A stretch of 7,747 nucleotides of DNA from 40CM-4-65-16 sp035279785 (GCA_035279785.1 DATEHC010000098.1:1-7747), one strand, 5' to 3'. Shown: positions 1 through 5,890, counted from the stretch's first letter. Program-made: numbers and translations. Notes: generated from the sequence alone by a model not told the origin.

Positions 1-128
1 TGAACGACGGTTCTCAGCGCACCCTCGACGAGTCGACCATCCTGAAGCCTCTGGAAACCGCGCTCCGCGCCTTCTCATGGGGTGTGGTCGCCCTTGCGGT
101 CGGCCTGCTGTCTTCAAGACTTCTTTGA
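1..128 (+). CDS. UbiA-like membrane protein, C-terminal end only
   Basis: This is the last 41 codons of a gene that begins before the window; the frame runs from base 3 to a TGA at 126-128. The residues (NDGSQRTLDE..., then LETALRAFSWGVV and a hydrophobic C-terminal helix ending in SSRLL) match the C-terminus of the minus-strand protein at 2174-2914 at about two residues in three by eye. It is therefore a homologue of that gene in inverted orientation. What is visible is a soluble linker followed by one membrane helix, so the function can only be inferred from the other copy (a UbiA-like polytopic protein). It lies 24 bp upstream of the PAQR gene on the same strand. Confidence 0.75.
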   Translation, partial: NDGSQRTLDESTILKPLETALRAFSWGVVALAVGLLSSRLL

Positions 129-136
129 TGTCGCCG

Positions 137-142
137 TAACAT
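137..142 (+). promoter_or_regulatory. Probable -10 element (TAACAT) for the PAQR gene
   Basis: TAACAT fits TANNNT and ends 10 nt before the ATG at 153. No Shine-Dalgarno is visible between them, so transcription would start at or just before the start codon, giving a leaderless or near-leaderless message. The same arrangement recurs at most other starts in this window, which is the main support. Confidence 0.45.
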
Positions 143-152
143 TCCAGACCAG

Positions 153-818
153 ATGAACCTTGCGGTCGCGAGTCCTAAGCCGCTGCTCAGGGGCTGGTCG
201 CATGGGGTGGCGGCGTTCATCGCCGTCGCCGGGCTCGTGAGCCTGATCCTGATCACCCGCCACGACCCCGCCAAGCTCGCCTCCATGGTCGTCTACGGAA
301 CCGGCCTGGTGCTGCTTTTCGGCGTCAGCGCCACCTACCACATCTTCAGTTGGCCGCCGCGCGCCAAGGACTGGCTGCGGCGGGCGGACCACGCCACGAT
401 CTTTGTTTTCATCGCCGCCAGCTACACGCCGCTCGTGTTCAACATCCTGGGCGGGTGGTGGAGGATCGGCGTCCTGGTCGCGATCTGGACCTGCGCGGTC
501 GCGGGGGTTGTGGGCGCCGCTCCGTTTCTGCGCATTCCGCGCCTTGTGCTGGCGAGTCTCTATCTGGCGATGGGCTGGGTCGCCGTGGTCGCGGTGGTGC
601 CGCTGACGGCCGCCCTCGGATGGGCGGCCGCGGTGCTGATGGCGCTGGGCGGGCTGCAGTACTCGCTCGGCGCCGCGGCCTATGCGTTCCGGCGGCCGCG
701 CCTATGGCCGCGGGTCTTCGGTTACCACGAGCTGTTTCACCTGGCGGTCATCACCGCGAGCGTGACGTTCTACGTGATCGTGGTCGCGTATGCCGTTCCG
801 TACCACCGCGTGGGATGA
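153..818 (+). CDS. trhA: PAQR / hemolysin III family membrane protein (TrhA-like)
   Basis: A 221-residue polytopic membrane protein of the hemolysin III (YqfA/TrhA) branch of the PAQR superfamily, whose bacterial members are linked to membrane homeostasis. Seven hydrophobic segments are visible, at about residues 17-34, 46-65, 81-99, 103-121, 130-152, 157-178 and 194-213. The family's zinc-site signature is complete: S59 and H63 in the SxxxH motif (SATYH) at the end of the second helix, RADH around H80 before the third, and H192/H196 in the HxxxH motif (GYHELFH) before the last. Length is normal for the family. The start at 153 is supported by a TANNNT element just upstream. It lies between a UbiA-like gene end and a convergent carboxyltransferase fragment whose stop is 9 bp away, and it is absent from the equivalent position in the other arm of the inverted repeat. 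The substrate or ligand is unknown. Confidence 0.88.
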   Translation: MNLAVASPKPLLRGWSHGVAAFIAVAGLVSLILITRHDPAKLASMVVYGTGLVLLFGVSATYHIFSWPPRAKDWLRRADHATIFVFIAASYTPLVFNILGGWWRIGVLVAIWTCAVAGVVGAAPFLRIPRLVLASLYLAMGWVAVVAVVPLTAALGWAAAVLMALGGLQYSLGAAAYAFRRPRLWPRVFGYHELFHLAVITASVTFYVIVVAYAVPYHRVG

Positions 819-827
819 CCGCGCCCT

Positions 828-1508
828 TTAGACGGGTGGCACTCCATGCTTACGGTCGGGCCGGCTTGACTTCCGGCTCGCATACGCGCGGAACCTCGCC
901 ATGAGGTTCGCTCGCAGCTCAGACGGCTCGACGACGTCATCAACGATGAGGTTGGCGGCCAGCTTGTAGAGGTCGACGTCCTCGCGGTACTCGTCCTCGA
1001 GCTGCTTGCGCCGAGCCGCGCGCTGCTCCTCCGGCAGCTCGGCGAGCTTGTTGAAGAACACGGCGTTGATTGCGGGCTCGGGACCCATGACCGCGATCTG
1101 GGCCGATGGCAGCGCGATCACCGAATCGGATTCGAACGCCGGACCCGACATCGCGTACAGGCCTGCGCCGTAGGCCTTCCGTACGATCACCGAGATTTTC
1201 GGCACCGTCGTTTCCGAGACCGCGCTGATCATCTTGGCGCCGTGGCGGATGATCCCGCGCTTCTCGACGTCGGTGCCGATCATGAAACCGGGCACGTCGG
1301 CGAGAAACAGAAGCGGGATCTCGAACGCGTCACACAACCAGATGAAGCGCGCGCCCTTGTCGGCCGAGTCGTTGAAGAGGACGCCGCCCTTCTGCATCGG
1401 CTGGTTCGCGACGATGCCGATCGCCTGACCGTCTAGACGCGCGAACCCGGTGAGGAGCTCTTTGGCGAAGAGCTTCTTGATCTCCACCCAGCTGCCGTCG
1501 TCGATGAG
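828..1508 (-). CDS. Acyl-CoA carboxylase carboxyltransferase (beta) subunit, 3' part, left arm
   Basis: The C-terminal roughly 226 residues of a biotin-dependent acyl-CoA carboxylase beta subunit (PccB/MccB-like), which moves carboxyl from carboxybiotin to an acyl-CoA. Reading begins at LIDDGSWVEIKK near 1508 and ends at a TAA at 828-830. Visible family features are GGVLFNDSADKGARF, PLLFLADVPGF, the conserved RHGAKM stretch, the glycine-rich KAYGAGLYAM segment that shapes the CoA/biotin active site, and AQIAVMGPEPA. Full-length members have about 510-530 residues, so the N-terminal half is missing; upstream of 1508 on this strand lies only the antisense of the right-arm copy. No start codon or ribosome site exists at the break. 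The frame is undamaged and the catalytic region intact, so this looks like a severed functional gene, not a decayed one. Confidence 0.85.
   Translation of the reverse strand, partial: LIDDGSWVEIKKLFAKELLTGFARLDGQAIGIVANQPMQKGGVLFNDSADKGARFIWLCDAFEIPLLFLADVPGFMIGTDVEKRGIIRHGAKMISAVSETTVPKISVIVRKAYGAGLYAMSGPAFESDSVIALPSAQIAVMGPEPAINAVFFNKLAELPEEQRAARRKQLEDEYREDVDLYKLAANLIVDDVVEPSELRANLMARFRAYASRKSSRPDRKHGVPPV
1497..1508. repeat. Centre of a head-to-head inverted repeat (near-palindrome GTCGTCGATGAG)
   Basis: These 12 bases are readable as coding sequence of both carboxyltransferase copies: V-V-D-E on the plus strand and L-I-D-D on the minus strand, in the same codon phase. Left of this point the sequence is carboxyltransferase on the minus strand and right of it on the plus strand, so it is the symmetry centre of arms reaching to about base 3 and base 2300. 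The fully palindromic version, GTCGTCGACGAC, would encode V-V-D-D, the conserved residues expected here. The cross-over thus sits on a naturally self-complementary codon run. Confidence 0.8.
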
Positions 1509-2177
1509 GGAAGCTGGCTCGAGATCAAGAAGCTGTTTGCGCGCGAGCTGCTGACCGGCTTCGCACGGCTCGACGGTATGCCCGTCGGCGTCGTCGCGAA
1601 CCAGCCGATGCAAAAAGGCGGCGTGCTGTTCAACGACTCGGCCGACAAGGCCGCGCGATTCGTCTGGCTGTGCGACGCGTTCGAGACCCCGCTGCTTTTC
1701 CTTGCCGACGTGCCCGGTTTCATGATCGGCACGGACGTCGAGAAGCGCGGCATCATCCGCCACGGCGCCAAGATGATCAGCGCGGTTTCGGAGGCGACGG
1801 TTCCAAAGATCTCGGTGATCGTGCGCAAGGCGTACGGCGCCGGCCTCTACGCGATGGCCGGCCCCGCATTCGATTCCGACGCAGTCCTCGCGCTGCCTTC
1901 GGCGCAGATCGCGGTGATGGGACCCGAGCCCGCGATCAACGCCGTGTTCTTCAACAAGCTCGCGGAGCTGCCCAAAGACGAGCGTGAGGCGCGTCGCAAA
2001 GAGCTTGAAAAGGAGTACGCCGAGGACGTCGACCTCTACAAGCTCGCGGCGAACCTGATCGTCGACGACGTCGTCGAGCCGGAAGACCTGCGCGCCCAGC
2101 TCATCGCGCGCTTCAAGGCCTACTCGACGCGCCACGAGCCGCGGGTCGACCGCAAGCACGGAGTGCTCCCGGTCTAG
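1497..2177 (+). CDS. Acyl-CoA carboxylase carboxyltransferase (beta) subunit, 3' part, right arm
   Basis: A second copy of the same C-terminal half, on the plus strand, from VVDEGSWLEIKK to a TAG at 2175-2177. It has the same motifs as the left copy: GGVLFNDSADKAARF, FLADVPGF, RHGAKM, KAYGAGLYAM and AVMGPEPA. By eye about 35 of 226 residues differ, mostly conservatively (I/V, D/E, K/R, A/S), and many codons differ only at the third base. The only convenient ATG, at 1578, lies inside the conserved domain and has no Shine-Dalgarno, so it is not the natural start; about 280 N-terminal residues are missing. The stop overlaps the stop of the convergent UbiA-like gene by 4 bp. No biotin carboxylase or BCCP gene is in the window, so the acyl-CoA substrate cannot be set. 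Confidence 0.85.
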   Translation, partial: VVDEGSWLEIKKLFARELLTGFARLDGMPVGVVANQPMQKGGVLFNDSADKAARFVWLCDAFETPLLFLADVPGFMIGTDVEKRGIIRHGAKMISAVSEATVPKISVIVRKAYGAGLYAMAGPAFDSDAVLALPSAQIAVMGPEPAINAVFFNKLAELPKDEREARRKELEKEYAEDVDLYKLAANLIVDDVVEPEDLRAQLIARFKAYSTRHEPRVDRKHGVLPV

Positions 2178-2914
2178 AGAAGCCTCGCCGCGACCATCCC
2201 GACGCCCAGCAGGACCACGCCCCAGGAGAACGCACGCAGCGCCAGCTCCAGCGGGCGAAGGAGCGCCGGCTCGTCGAGCTCGGTGCGCGAGCCGTCGCTC
2301 ATGGTCAGGGTGCCGGTGACCGAAACCGTCTTGCGGCGCAACGTTCGCGCGGGCGTGCTCAGCGCCCGCTGGCCGTACGAGATCGCGTAAGCCGCCGCCG
2401 CCACCACGCACGCGCCGATTGACACCGCACCCGTCTGCGCAAAGTACGAGGTCACGACCGGAAAAGCGCCCCACGACAGCGCGAACCAGAAATCGCCGTG
2501 GAGCCGGCCGCCCAGCAGCTCGAGGTTGTACGCGAACACGAAGAGCACGCCGGCCGCGATGAACGGCAGGAGCCCGATGCCGACGACAGTCATGCCCACG
2601 ACGCCCGCGGCGACTGCGGCGGCGAGGCCCACGATCGCGGCGGCCCATAGAACGGATGACGAGATCTCTGTGCGGAGCGGCCGGCCCCGCAGCTCATCGA
2701 GCGCGTGCGCCGAGATGCCCACCGCAAAGAAAAATGCCAGGAGCGTTGCAATCAGGCGCAGCACGCTCAGGTGCGGCGCCAGGCCCGCGCCGATCAGGAC
2801 GTACGAAAGGTGCCAGGCCGTGTATGGCGGGTGAAGCAGGGCGATGGCGTCCCGCCGCCAGCCGCGGGACCGCGCCGTATAAAACGCCGGTGCAAGCTGA
2901 GCCGTGTCAGGCAT
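2174..2914 (-). CDS. UbiA-like polytopic membrane protein
   Basis: A 246-residue protein with about eight hydrophobic segments, the clearest at roughly residues 33-46, 51-69, 87-106, 108-128, 143-158, 163-180 and 227-243. It resembles UbiA-type prenyltransferases in layout, but the aspartate-rich motifs are degenerate: HALDELRGRPL (D73, E74, R76, R78) stands where a canonical NDxxDxxxD is expected, and YN (129-130) with D141 occupies the second motif region. It is also shorter than the usual 280-300 residues. Prenyl transfer is thus a hypothesis; it may act on another lipid. Its ATG overlaps the last 8 bases of the upstream methyltransferase gene (ATGCCTGA), which implies translational coupling and a shared pathway. 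Its stop overlaps the convergent carboxyltransferase stop by 4 bp. The C-terminus has a homologue at 1-128. Confidence 0.7.
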   Translation of the reverse strand: MPDTAQLAPAFYTARSRGWRRDAIALLHPPYTAWHLSYVLIGAGLAPHLSVLRLIATLLAFFFAVGISAHALDELRGRPLRTEISSSVLWAAAIVGLAAAVAAGVVGMTVVGIGLLPFIAAGVLFVFAYNLELLGGRLHGDFWFALSWGAFPVVTSYFAQTGAVSIGACVVAAAAYAISYGQRALSTPARTLRRKTVSVTGTLTMSDGSRTELDEPALLRPLELALRAFSWGVVLLGVGMVAARLL

Positions 2915-3632
2915 GGTGCTTGCGCCCCCACATCACCAGGCCGCCGCCAAGGCTCATCACCCGATCCTCGACGTCGACCATGCCCGCCTCACGCCACGCT
3001 TCGAAGATCCGGTCGAGCGGCCACCGGTCGTAGAAGCCTTCGATGTTCGGCCCGAGAAACCGCCCCGCGTTCCACCACGGGCGGCCGCCGAGCACGAATC
3101 CGCCGGACGGCATCAGCGCGCGCGTGTAAAACCGCCAGCCGAGGCGCCACAACGCACTGGGCGGCACGAAGAAATCGAGGCCGGCCAGCATGCCCGCCGG
3201 TCGAAGCACCCGAACGAGCTCGCGGATCGTCGCTCCGGGATCGGCGACGTAGCGCAGCAGGTAGGTGAACGACACGGCGTCGAACGACGAGTCCGGGAAG
3301 GGCAGGGCCTCGGCTCGCGACTGCTCGAGGCGGATCCGCTGGTCGAGGCCTGCGGCGTAAACGCGCTTTCGCCCGACTTCGAGCATCGGCTCGCTGAGAT
3401 CGACCCCGACGATTTCCGCCTGCGTCGCACCGGCCAGGGCGATGGCGACTCCCGCGGTGCCGGTGGCGACGTCGAGGATGCGCCGCGGTTTGACGCGCGC
3501 AATTTGGCGGATCAGCTCGTGCCGCCACTGTCCGTTCTGACCCAGAGACAGGACCTCGGCGAGGCGGTCGTATTTCGGGGGTAGCCCCTCGAACAGTCCC
3601 GCCGCGAATGTGTTTTCCGGCGTCGCGGCCAT
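2907..3632 (-). CDS. UbiE/MenG-like class I SAM-dependent methyltransferase
   Basis: A 241-residue Rossmann-fold methyltransferase. The N-terminal YDRLAEVLSLGQNGQWR (residues 21-37) is characteristic of UbiE/COQ5-type quinone C-methyltransferases. SAM-binding motif I is ILDVATGTA (52-60), the acidic residue closing strand 2 is D78 in VDLSEPML, and AEALPFPDSSFDAV (107-120) is the post-I/II region. Length fits UbiE/MenG (about 230-250). The start at 3632 is chosen because the open frame further upstream is antisense to another gene and because GGAG lies 6 nt before the ATG. The following UbiA-like gene overlaps by 8 bp, so the pair may modify a prenylated quinone or related lipid. Whether it is the genome's main demethylmenaquinone methyltransferase cannot be told; the C-terminal half is less typical of MenG. 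Confidence 0.82.
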   Translation of the reverse strand: MAATPENTFAAGLFEGLPPKYDRLAEVLSLGQNGQWRHELIRQIARVKPRRILDVATGTAGVAIALAGATQAEIVGVDLSEPMLEVGRKRVYAAGLDQRIRLEQSRAEALPFPDSSFDAVSFTYLLRYVADPGATIRELVRVLRPAGMLAGLDFFVPPSALWRLGWRFYTRALMPSGGFVLGGRPWWNAGRFLGPNIEGFYDRWPLDRIFEAWREAGMVDVEDRVMSLGGGLVMWGRKHHA

Positions 3633-3642
3633 TCGCCGCTCC

Positions 3643-3652
3643 AGCGTACGTT
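3643..3652. promoter_or_regulatory. Symmetric bidirectional -10 region (AGCGTACGTT)
   Basis: On the plus strand TACGTT (3647-3652) ends 7 nt before the ATG of the PNPOx-like gene. On the minus strand TACGCT (complement of 3643-3648) ends 10 nt before the ATG of the methyltransferase gene. The two hexamers interlock and share the TA step at 3647-3648. With only 27 bp between the two start codons there is no room for two separate promoters, so one symmetric element firing both ways is the simplest reading. No clear -35 is visible on either side. Confidence 0.5.
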
Positions 3653-3659
3653 CTTCGCG

Positions 3660-4100
3660 ATGGCTTCGTGGGCGGAGTTCGAGGCGGCCGAGCCGGATTT
3701 CGCCCGGAGGGTCCGCGCGTTGCTGACCTCGCGCAAGCACCTGACCATGGCGACGCTGCGGCGGAGCGGTGCGCCACGCATCAGCGGGACCGAGGTCCAG
3801 CTCGTGGACGGCGAGCTGCGCATCGGGTCGATGACGGGCGCGGTCAAAGCGCTCGATCTGCGGCGCGACGCGCGTGTGGCGATCCACGGTCCAACCCATG
3901 ACCCGACCAGGACCGGGCGATGGCGGGGTGAAGCCAAGGTCGCCGGCAGGGCGGTCGAGGTCGATTCCGGCGACAGCTCCCACGCGTTTCGCATCGATCT
4001 CGACGAGGTTGTGATCACGCACCTCAACGGCGAGCGCGACAAGCTCGTCGTCGAGTCGTGGAATACCCGTCGTGGCTACCGAAAGGTCGAGCGGGACTAG
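3660..4100 (+). CDS. Pyridoxamine 5'-phosphate oxidase-like split-barrel protein
   Basis: A 146-residue single-domain protein of the PNPOx-like split beta-barrel superfamily, whose members bind FMN, F420 or heme. The N-terminus (ASWAEFEAAEPDFARRVRALL), the strand pattern RKHLTMATLRRSGAPRISGTEV (25-46) and GELRIGSMTGAVKALDLRRDARVAI (51-75) are typical of small actinobacterial-type members annotated as pyridoxamine 5'-phosphate oxidase family proteins. It lacks the substrate-binding C-terminus of true PdxH and is much shorter, so vitamin B6 synthesis is unlikely; a general reductase or oxidase role is more probable. The start at 3660 has no Shine-Dalgarno, but a TACGTT hexamer ends 7 nt upstream, fitting leaderless expression. 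Its TAG overlaps the stop of the convergent aldo/keto reductase gene by 4 bp. Cofactor choice cannot be decided from sequence. Confidence 0.8.
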   Translation: MASWAEFEAAEPDFARRVRALLTSRKHLTMATLRRSGAPRISGTEVQLVDGELRIGSMTGAVKALDLRRDARVAIHGPTHDPTRTGRWRGEAKVAGRAVEVDSGDSSHAFRIDLDEVVITHLNGERDKLVVESWNTRRGYRKVERD

Positions 4101-4954
4101 ACGAACAGCGGCTCGCCGTGCTCCCGCTCGATGAGCTCGCGCATCTCCTGGTCTGAGGGCGCCTCGTGGAATCGCTCGGCCGCGTCGAGCACCATCGGCA
4201 GCAGGTCGACGTCGCCGGCGCTGTTGAGAAACACGCCCTTCCTGCCCATCGCCCACCACACGGCCCTGTCGATGCCGTCCGGTGATTCGAGTGGCTGGTA
4301 CCAGGTGCTGCGCGTGTGGTCGCGGTCCATCCACGGCCGCAGCGCGATCGACTTGATGCCCTGGATCGCGACGTTGCGCTCTCTACACGTCTCGTGCAGC
4401 GCGTCGAAGTTCTGCCGGTAGTAGTCGTTCTGCATCGTCAGGTAGTTGTAGGGAAGGAGCACGGAATCGAAATCGAACCTTTCGAGGCTGCGCCGGTGGG
4501 TGGCGGCGATCTGCGCTCCGTGCCCGGTCACGCCGATCCATTTGATGAGGCCTTCGGCCCGCGCCTGCAGCGCCGCGTCGAGCGCGCCTTCGGGGCTCAG
4601 CGCCTGGTCCCACTCGATCGGGTCGGCCAGCGAATGAATCTGCCAGAGATCGACGCGGTCCACGCCAAGGCGATCGAGCGAGCGATGGATCTCCTCGCGC
4701 GCGGCCTTCTCGCGGCGCTCATCGCCTTTGGTCGCCAGGAAGAATCGATTCGGCTCGCGCCTGAGCCAGGGCGCGATGCGGAGCTCGGAATCGCCGTAGA
4801 CCGATGCCGTGTCGATGTGGTTGACGCCGTGCTCGAGCAGGAGTTCGAACGTCTGATCGGCGACCTTCTGCGACGCGCGGCCCAGCGCGGCGGCTCCGAA
4901 AATCACTCGCGAGCTGTGGTGACCGGTGCGTCCGAACTCGGCCTTGGCGATCAC
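4097..4954 (-). CDS. Aldo/keto reductase
   Basis: A 285-residue NADP(H)-dependent TIM-barrel oxidoreductase of the aldo/keto reductase superfamily. The catalytic tetrad is complete: D48 in HIDTASVYGDSE, Y53, K76 in LATKGDER, and H107 in DLWQIHSL. The segment RAEGLIKWIGVTGHG (about 132-146) is the usual strand around the middle of the barrel. The C-terminal region is compact, resembling the bacterial single-subunit group often annotated as AKR or predicted oxidoreductase; substrate unknown. Translation starts at GTG (4952-4954), giving the expected short N-terminus before EFGRTG; TACGTT on this strand ends 6 nt upstream and no Shine-Dalgarno is seen. It converges on the PNPOx-like gene with a shared CTAG stop overlap and diverges from the small gene at 5037. 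Confidence 0.9.
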   Translation of the reverse strand: MIAKAEFGRTGHHSSRVIFGAAALGRASQKVADQTFELLLEHGVNHIDTASVYGDSELRIAPWLRREPNRFFLATKGDERREKAAREEIHRSLDRLGVDRVDLWQIHSLADPIEWDQALSPEGALDAALQARAEGLIKWIGVTGHGAQIAATHRRSLERFDFDSVLLPYNYLTMQNDYYRQNFDALHETCRERNVAIQGIKSIALRPWMDRDHTRSTWYQPLESPDGIDRAVWWAMGRKGVFLNSAGDVDLLPMVLDAAERFHEAPSDQEMRELIEREHGEPLFV

Positions 4955-4960
4955 CGCACC

Positions 4961-4966
4961 AACGTA
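4961..4966 (-). promoter_or_regulatory. Probable -10 element (TACGTT) for the aldo/keto reductase gene
   Basis: Read on the minus strand, TACGTT ends 6 nt before the GTG start at 4954. It is the same hexamer as in front of the PNPOx-like gene and again is not followed by a Shine-Dalgarno, consistent with a leaderless message. Confidence 0.45.
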
Positions 4967-4995
4967 CGCCGATGCAGGGCAGTCGCGTGAATGTG

Positions 4996-5001
4996 TATCG
5001 T
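4996..5001 (+). promoter_or_regulatory. Possible -10 element (TATCGT) for the small gene at 5037
   Basis: TATCGT is the best TANNNT match upstream of the small gene. It would place the transcript start near 5008 and give a leader of about 29 nt carrying the Shine-Dalgarno. The hexamer 17 bp upstream (TGCAGG) is a weak -35. The site is tentative. Confidence 0.3.
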
Positions 5002-5025
5002 GGGTCGGCGTCAGTTCAATTCAAC

Positions 5026-5031
5026 AGGAGG
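5026..5031 (+). promoter_or_regulatory. Shine-Dalgarno AGGAGG deciding a GTG start
   Basis: A perfect AGGAGG lies 5 nt before GTG at 5037-5039. It is the strongest ribosome-binding site in the window and rules against the ATG at 4926, which would add 37 unlikely residues overlapping the divergent aldo/keto reductase start. Confidence 0.85.
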
Positions 5032-5036
5032 CTGCA

Positions 5037-5249
5037 GTGGAGTTTTTCAACCTCAAGACCAAGCAGAAGGTCGAGATTCCCGATAGCGATCTGAAGAAGC
5101 GCCGCAGCGTGCGCACCACGAGCGGTGGCAAGCGCCAGGAGCGCTACGCCGTGATTGCCGAAGTGCACGAGAACGGCAAGCCGCTTCAGCTGTTCAAGTT
5201 CGTCAACAAGGAGACTTTCGACCGGCTTCACGTTCCCGAAGTCAACTAG
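5037..5249 (+). CDS. Small conserved-looking protein, 70 residues, unknown function
   Basis: A basic, lysine-rich 70-residue protein starting at GTG 5037 after a perfect AGGAGG. It opens with VEFFNLKTKQKVEIPDSDLKKR, has a glycine/lysine turn (TTSGGKRQERY, 28-37), then strand-like segments AVIAEVHENGKPLQLFKFVNKE and ends VPEVN. There is no signal peptide, membrane segment or cysteine. The order of basic N-terminus, short strands and FKFVNK suggests a small compact beta-rich domain, but I do not recognise a named family. Codon usage matches the neighbours. Its strong ribosome site, unlike the apparently leaderless neighbours, hints at high expression. The stop codon lies inside the 3' end of the convergent YhhN-type gene (8-bp overlap). 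Confidence 0.8.
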   Translation: MEFFNLKTKQKVEIPDSDLKKRRSVRTTSGGKRQERYAVIAEVHENGKPLQLFKFVNKETFDRLHVPEVN

Positions 5250-5880
5250 CGACCAGGGAAAACACCAGGAGTGCCTGACCGACGTGGTAAGGCACGATGT
5301 TCACGACGCGTCCGTACGGCACGGGCTTGACGAACCTGTTCCACGCGAGGATGGCGTCGGAGTAGAAGAAGAGCAGGGCACCGGCCAGCGCGACCAGTGA
5401 GCCGGTGCCACCCGCGCTCGCGACCATGACCACGAACACCGAGAGGTAAGCGATCACGGGCGCGACCAGGTTGCGATGTTCGCGCCGGAGCGCGCTGTCG
5501 ATCCTCGGGAAGATCACGGCGACCGAGGCGAGACCGATGGCCGCCGCGATCAGCAGGTGGCCGATATGCAACTCACGGGTCCGGAAGCCGGAGATGTAGA
5601 CGAGGTGCTCGACGAGCGCCGCAACAAGTCCCCACAAAAAGAGATCCCGCGGAACCATCAGGAAGAGGTCGCTGACCAACCCGAACGCCAGGGCGACCAC
5701 AAAGAACGTGCGCTCGGCGGGGTTGACGGGGTGGATCACGATTGCAAACGCGATCAGCGCCAGCATGAAACCGGGCTTGGTGACGTACTCGAGCCAGCGG
5801 ATGGTCGCCGCGACGCTGACCCAATCGGCCGCCGCCACGACCGCTGCGACGATGAGGACGGCCCAGGCCGCGGCGGTCAT
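5242..5880 (-). CDS. YhhN/TMEM86 family membrane protein (lysoplasmalogenase-like)
   Basis: A 212-residue polytopic protein with about eight hydrophobic segments. Features of the YhhN family (TMEM86 lysoplasmalogenases in animals, which cleave the vinyl-ether bond of lysoplasmalogens) are the KP(x)FM segment near residue 35 (VTKPGFMLA), GLVSDLFLM with D71, FFYSDAILAWNRF with D175 and N181, and the C-terminal PYHVGQALLVFSL (Y198, H199, Q202). Length fits the family (about 200-230). Whether the bacterial protein acts on plasmalogens or another lipid is not known from sequence. TAAGCT on the minus strand ends 10 nt before the ATG; no good Shine-Dalgarno is seen. It lies just downstream of tRNA-Arg(CCG) on the same strand, so read-through from the tRNA promoter is possible. 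Confidence 0.8.
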   Translation of the reverse strand: MTAAAWAVLIVAAVVAAADWVSVAATIRWLEYVTKPGFMLALIAFAIVIHPVNPAERTFFVVALAFGLVSDLFLMVPRDLFLWGLVAALVEHLVYISGFRTRELHIGHLLIAAAIGLASVAVIFPRIDSALRREHRNLVAPVIAYLSVFVVMVASAGGTGSLVALAGALLFFYSDAILAWNRFVKPVPYGRVVNIVPYHVGQALLVFSLVAS

Positions 5881-5890
5881 GTGGACGCGA

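Noticed and set aside
1578..2177. ATG 1578 as a true start giving a complete 199-residue carboxyltransferase.
   Set aside because: It lies inside a conserved domain, has no Shine-Dalgarno or TANNNT at the usual distance, and clear homology continues upstream to about 1497.
828..2648. A 606-codon minus-strand open frame across the inverted repeat.
   Set aside because: Only codons up to about 1508 encode carboxyltransferase. The rest is antisense to the right-arm carboxyltransferase and the UbiA-like gene, with Arg/Asp-rich low-complexity translation typical of GC-rich shadows.
2907..4334. A 475-codon minus-strand frame extending the methyltransferase upstream.
   Set aside because: The extra 234 residues are antisense to the PNPOx-like gene and the aldo/keto reductase end. 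The methyltransferase fold starts at 3632 with a Shine-Dalgarno and normal family length.
4926..5249. An ATG-started 107-residue version of the small gene.
   Set aside because: The first 37 residues overlap the divergent aldo/keto reductase start and have no ribosome site, whereas GTG 5037 follows a perfect AGGAGG.
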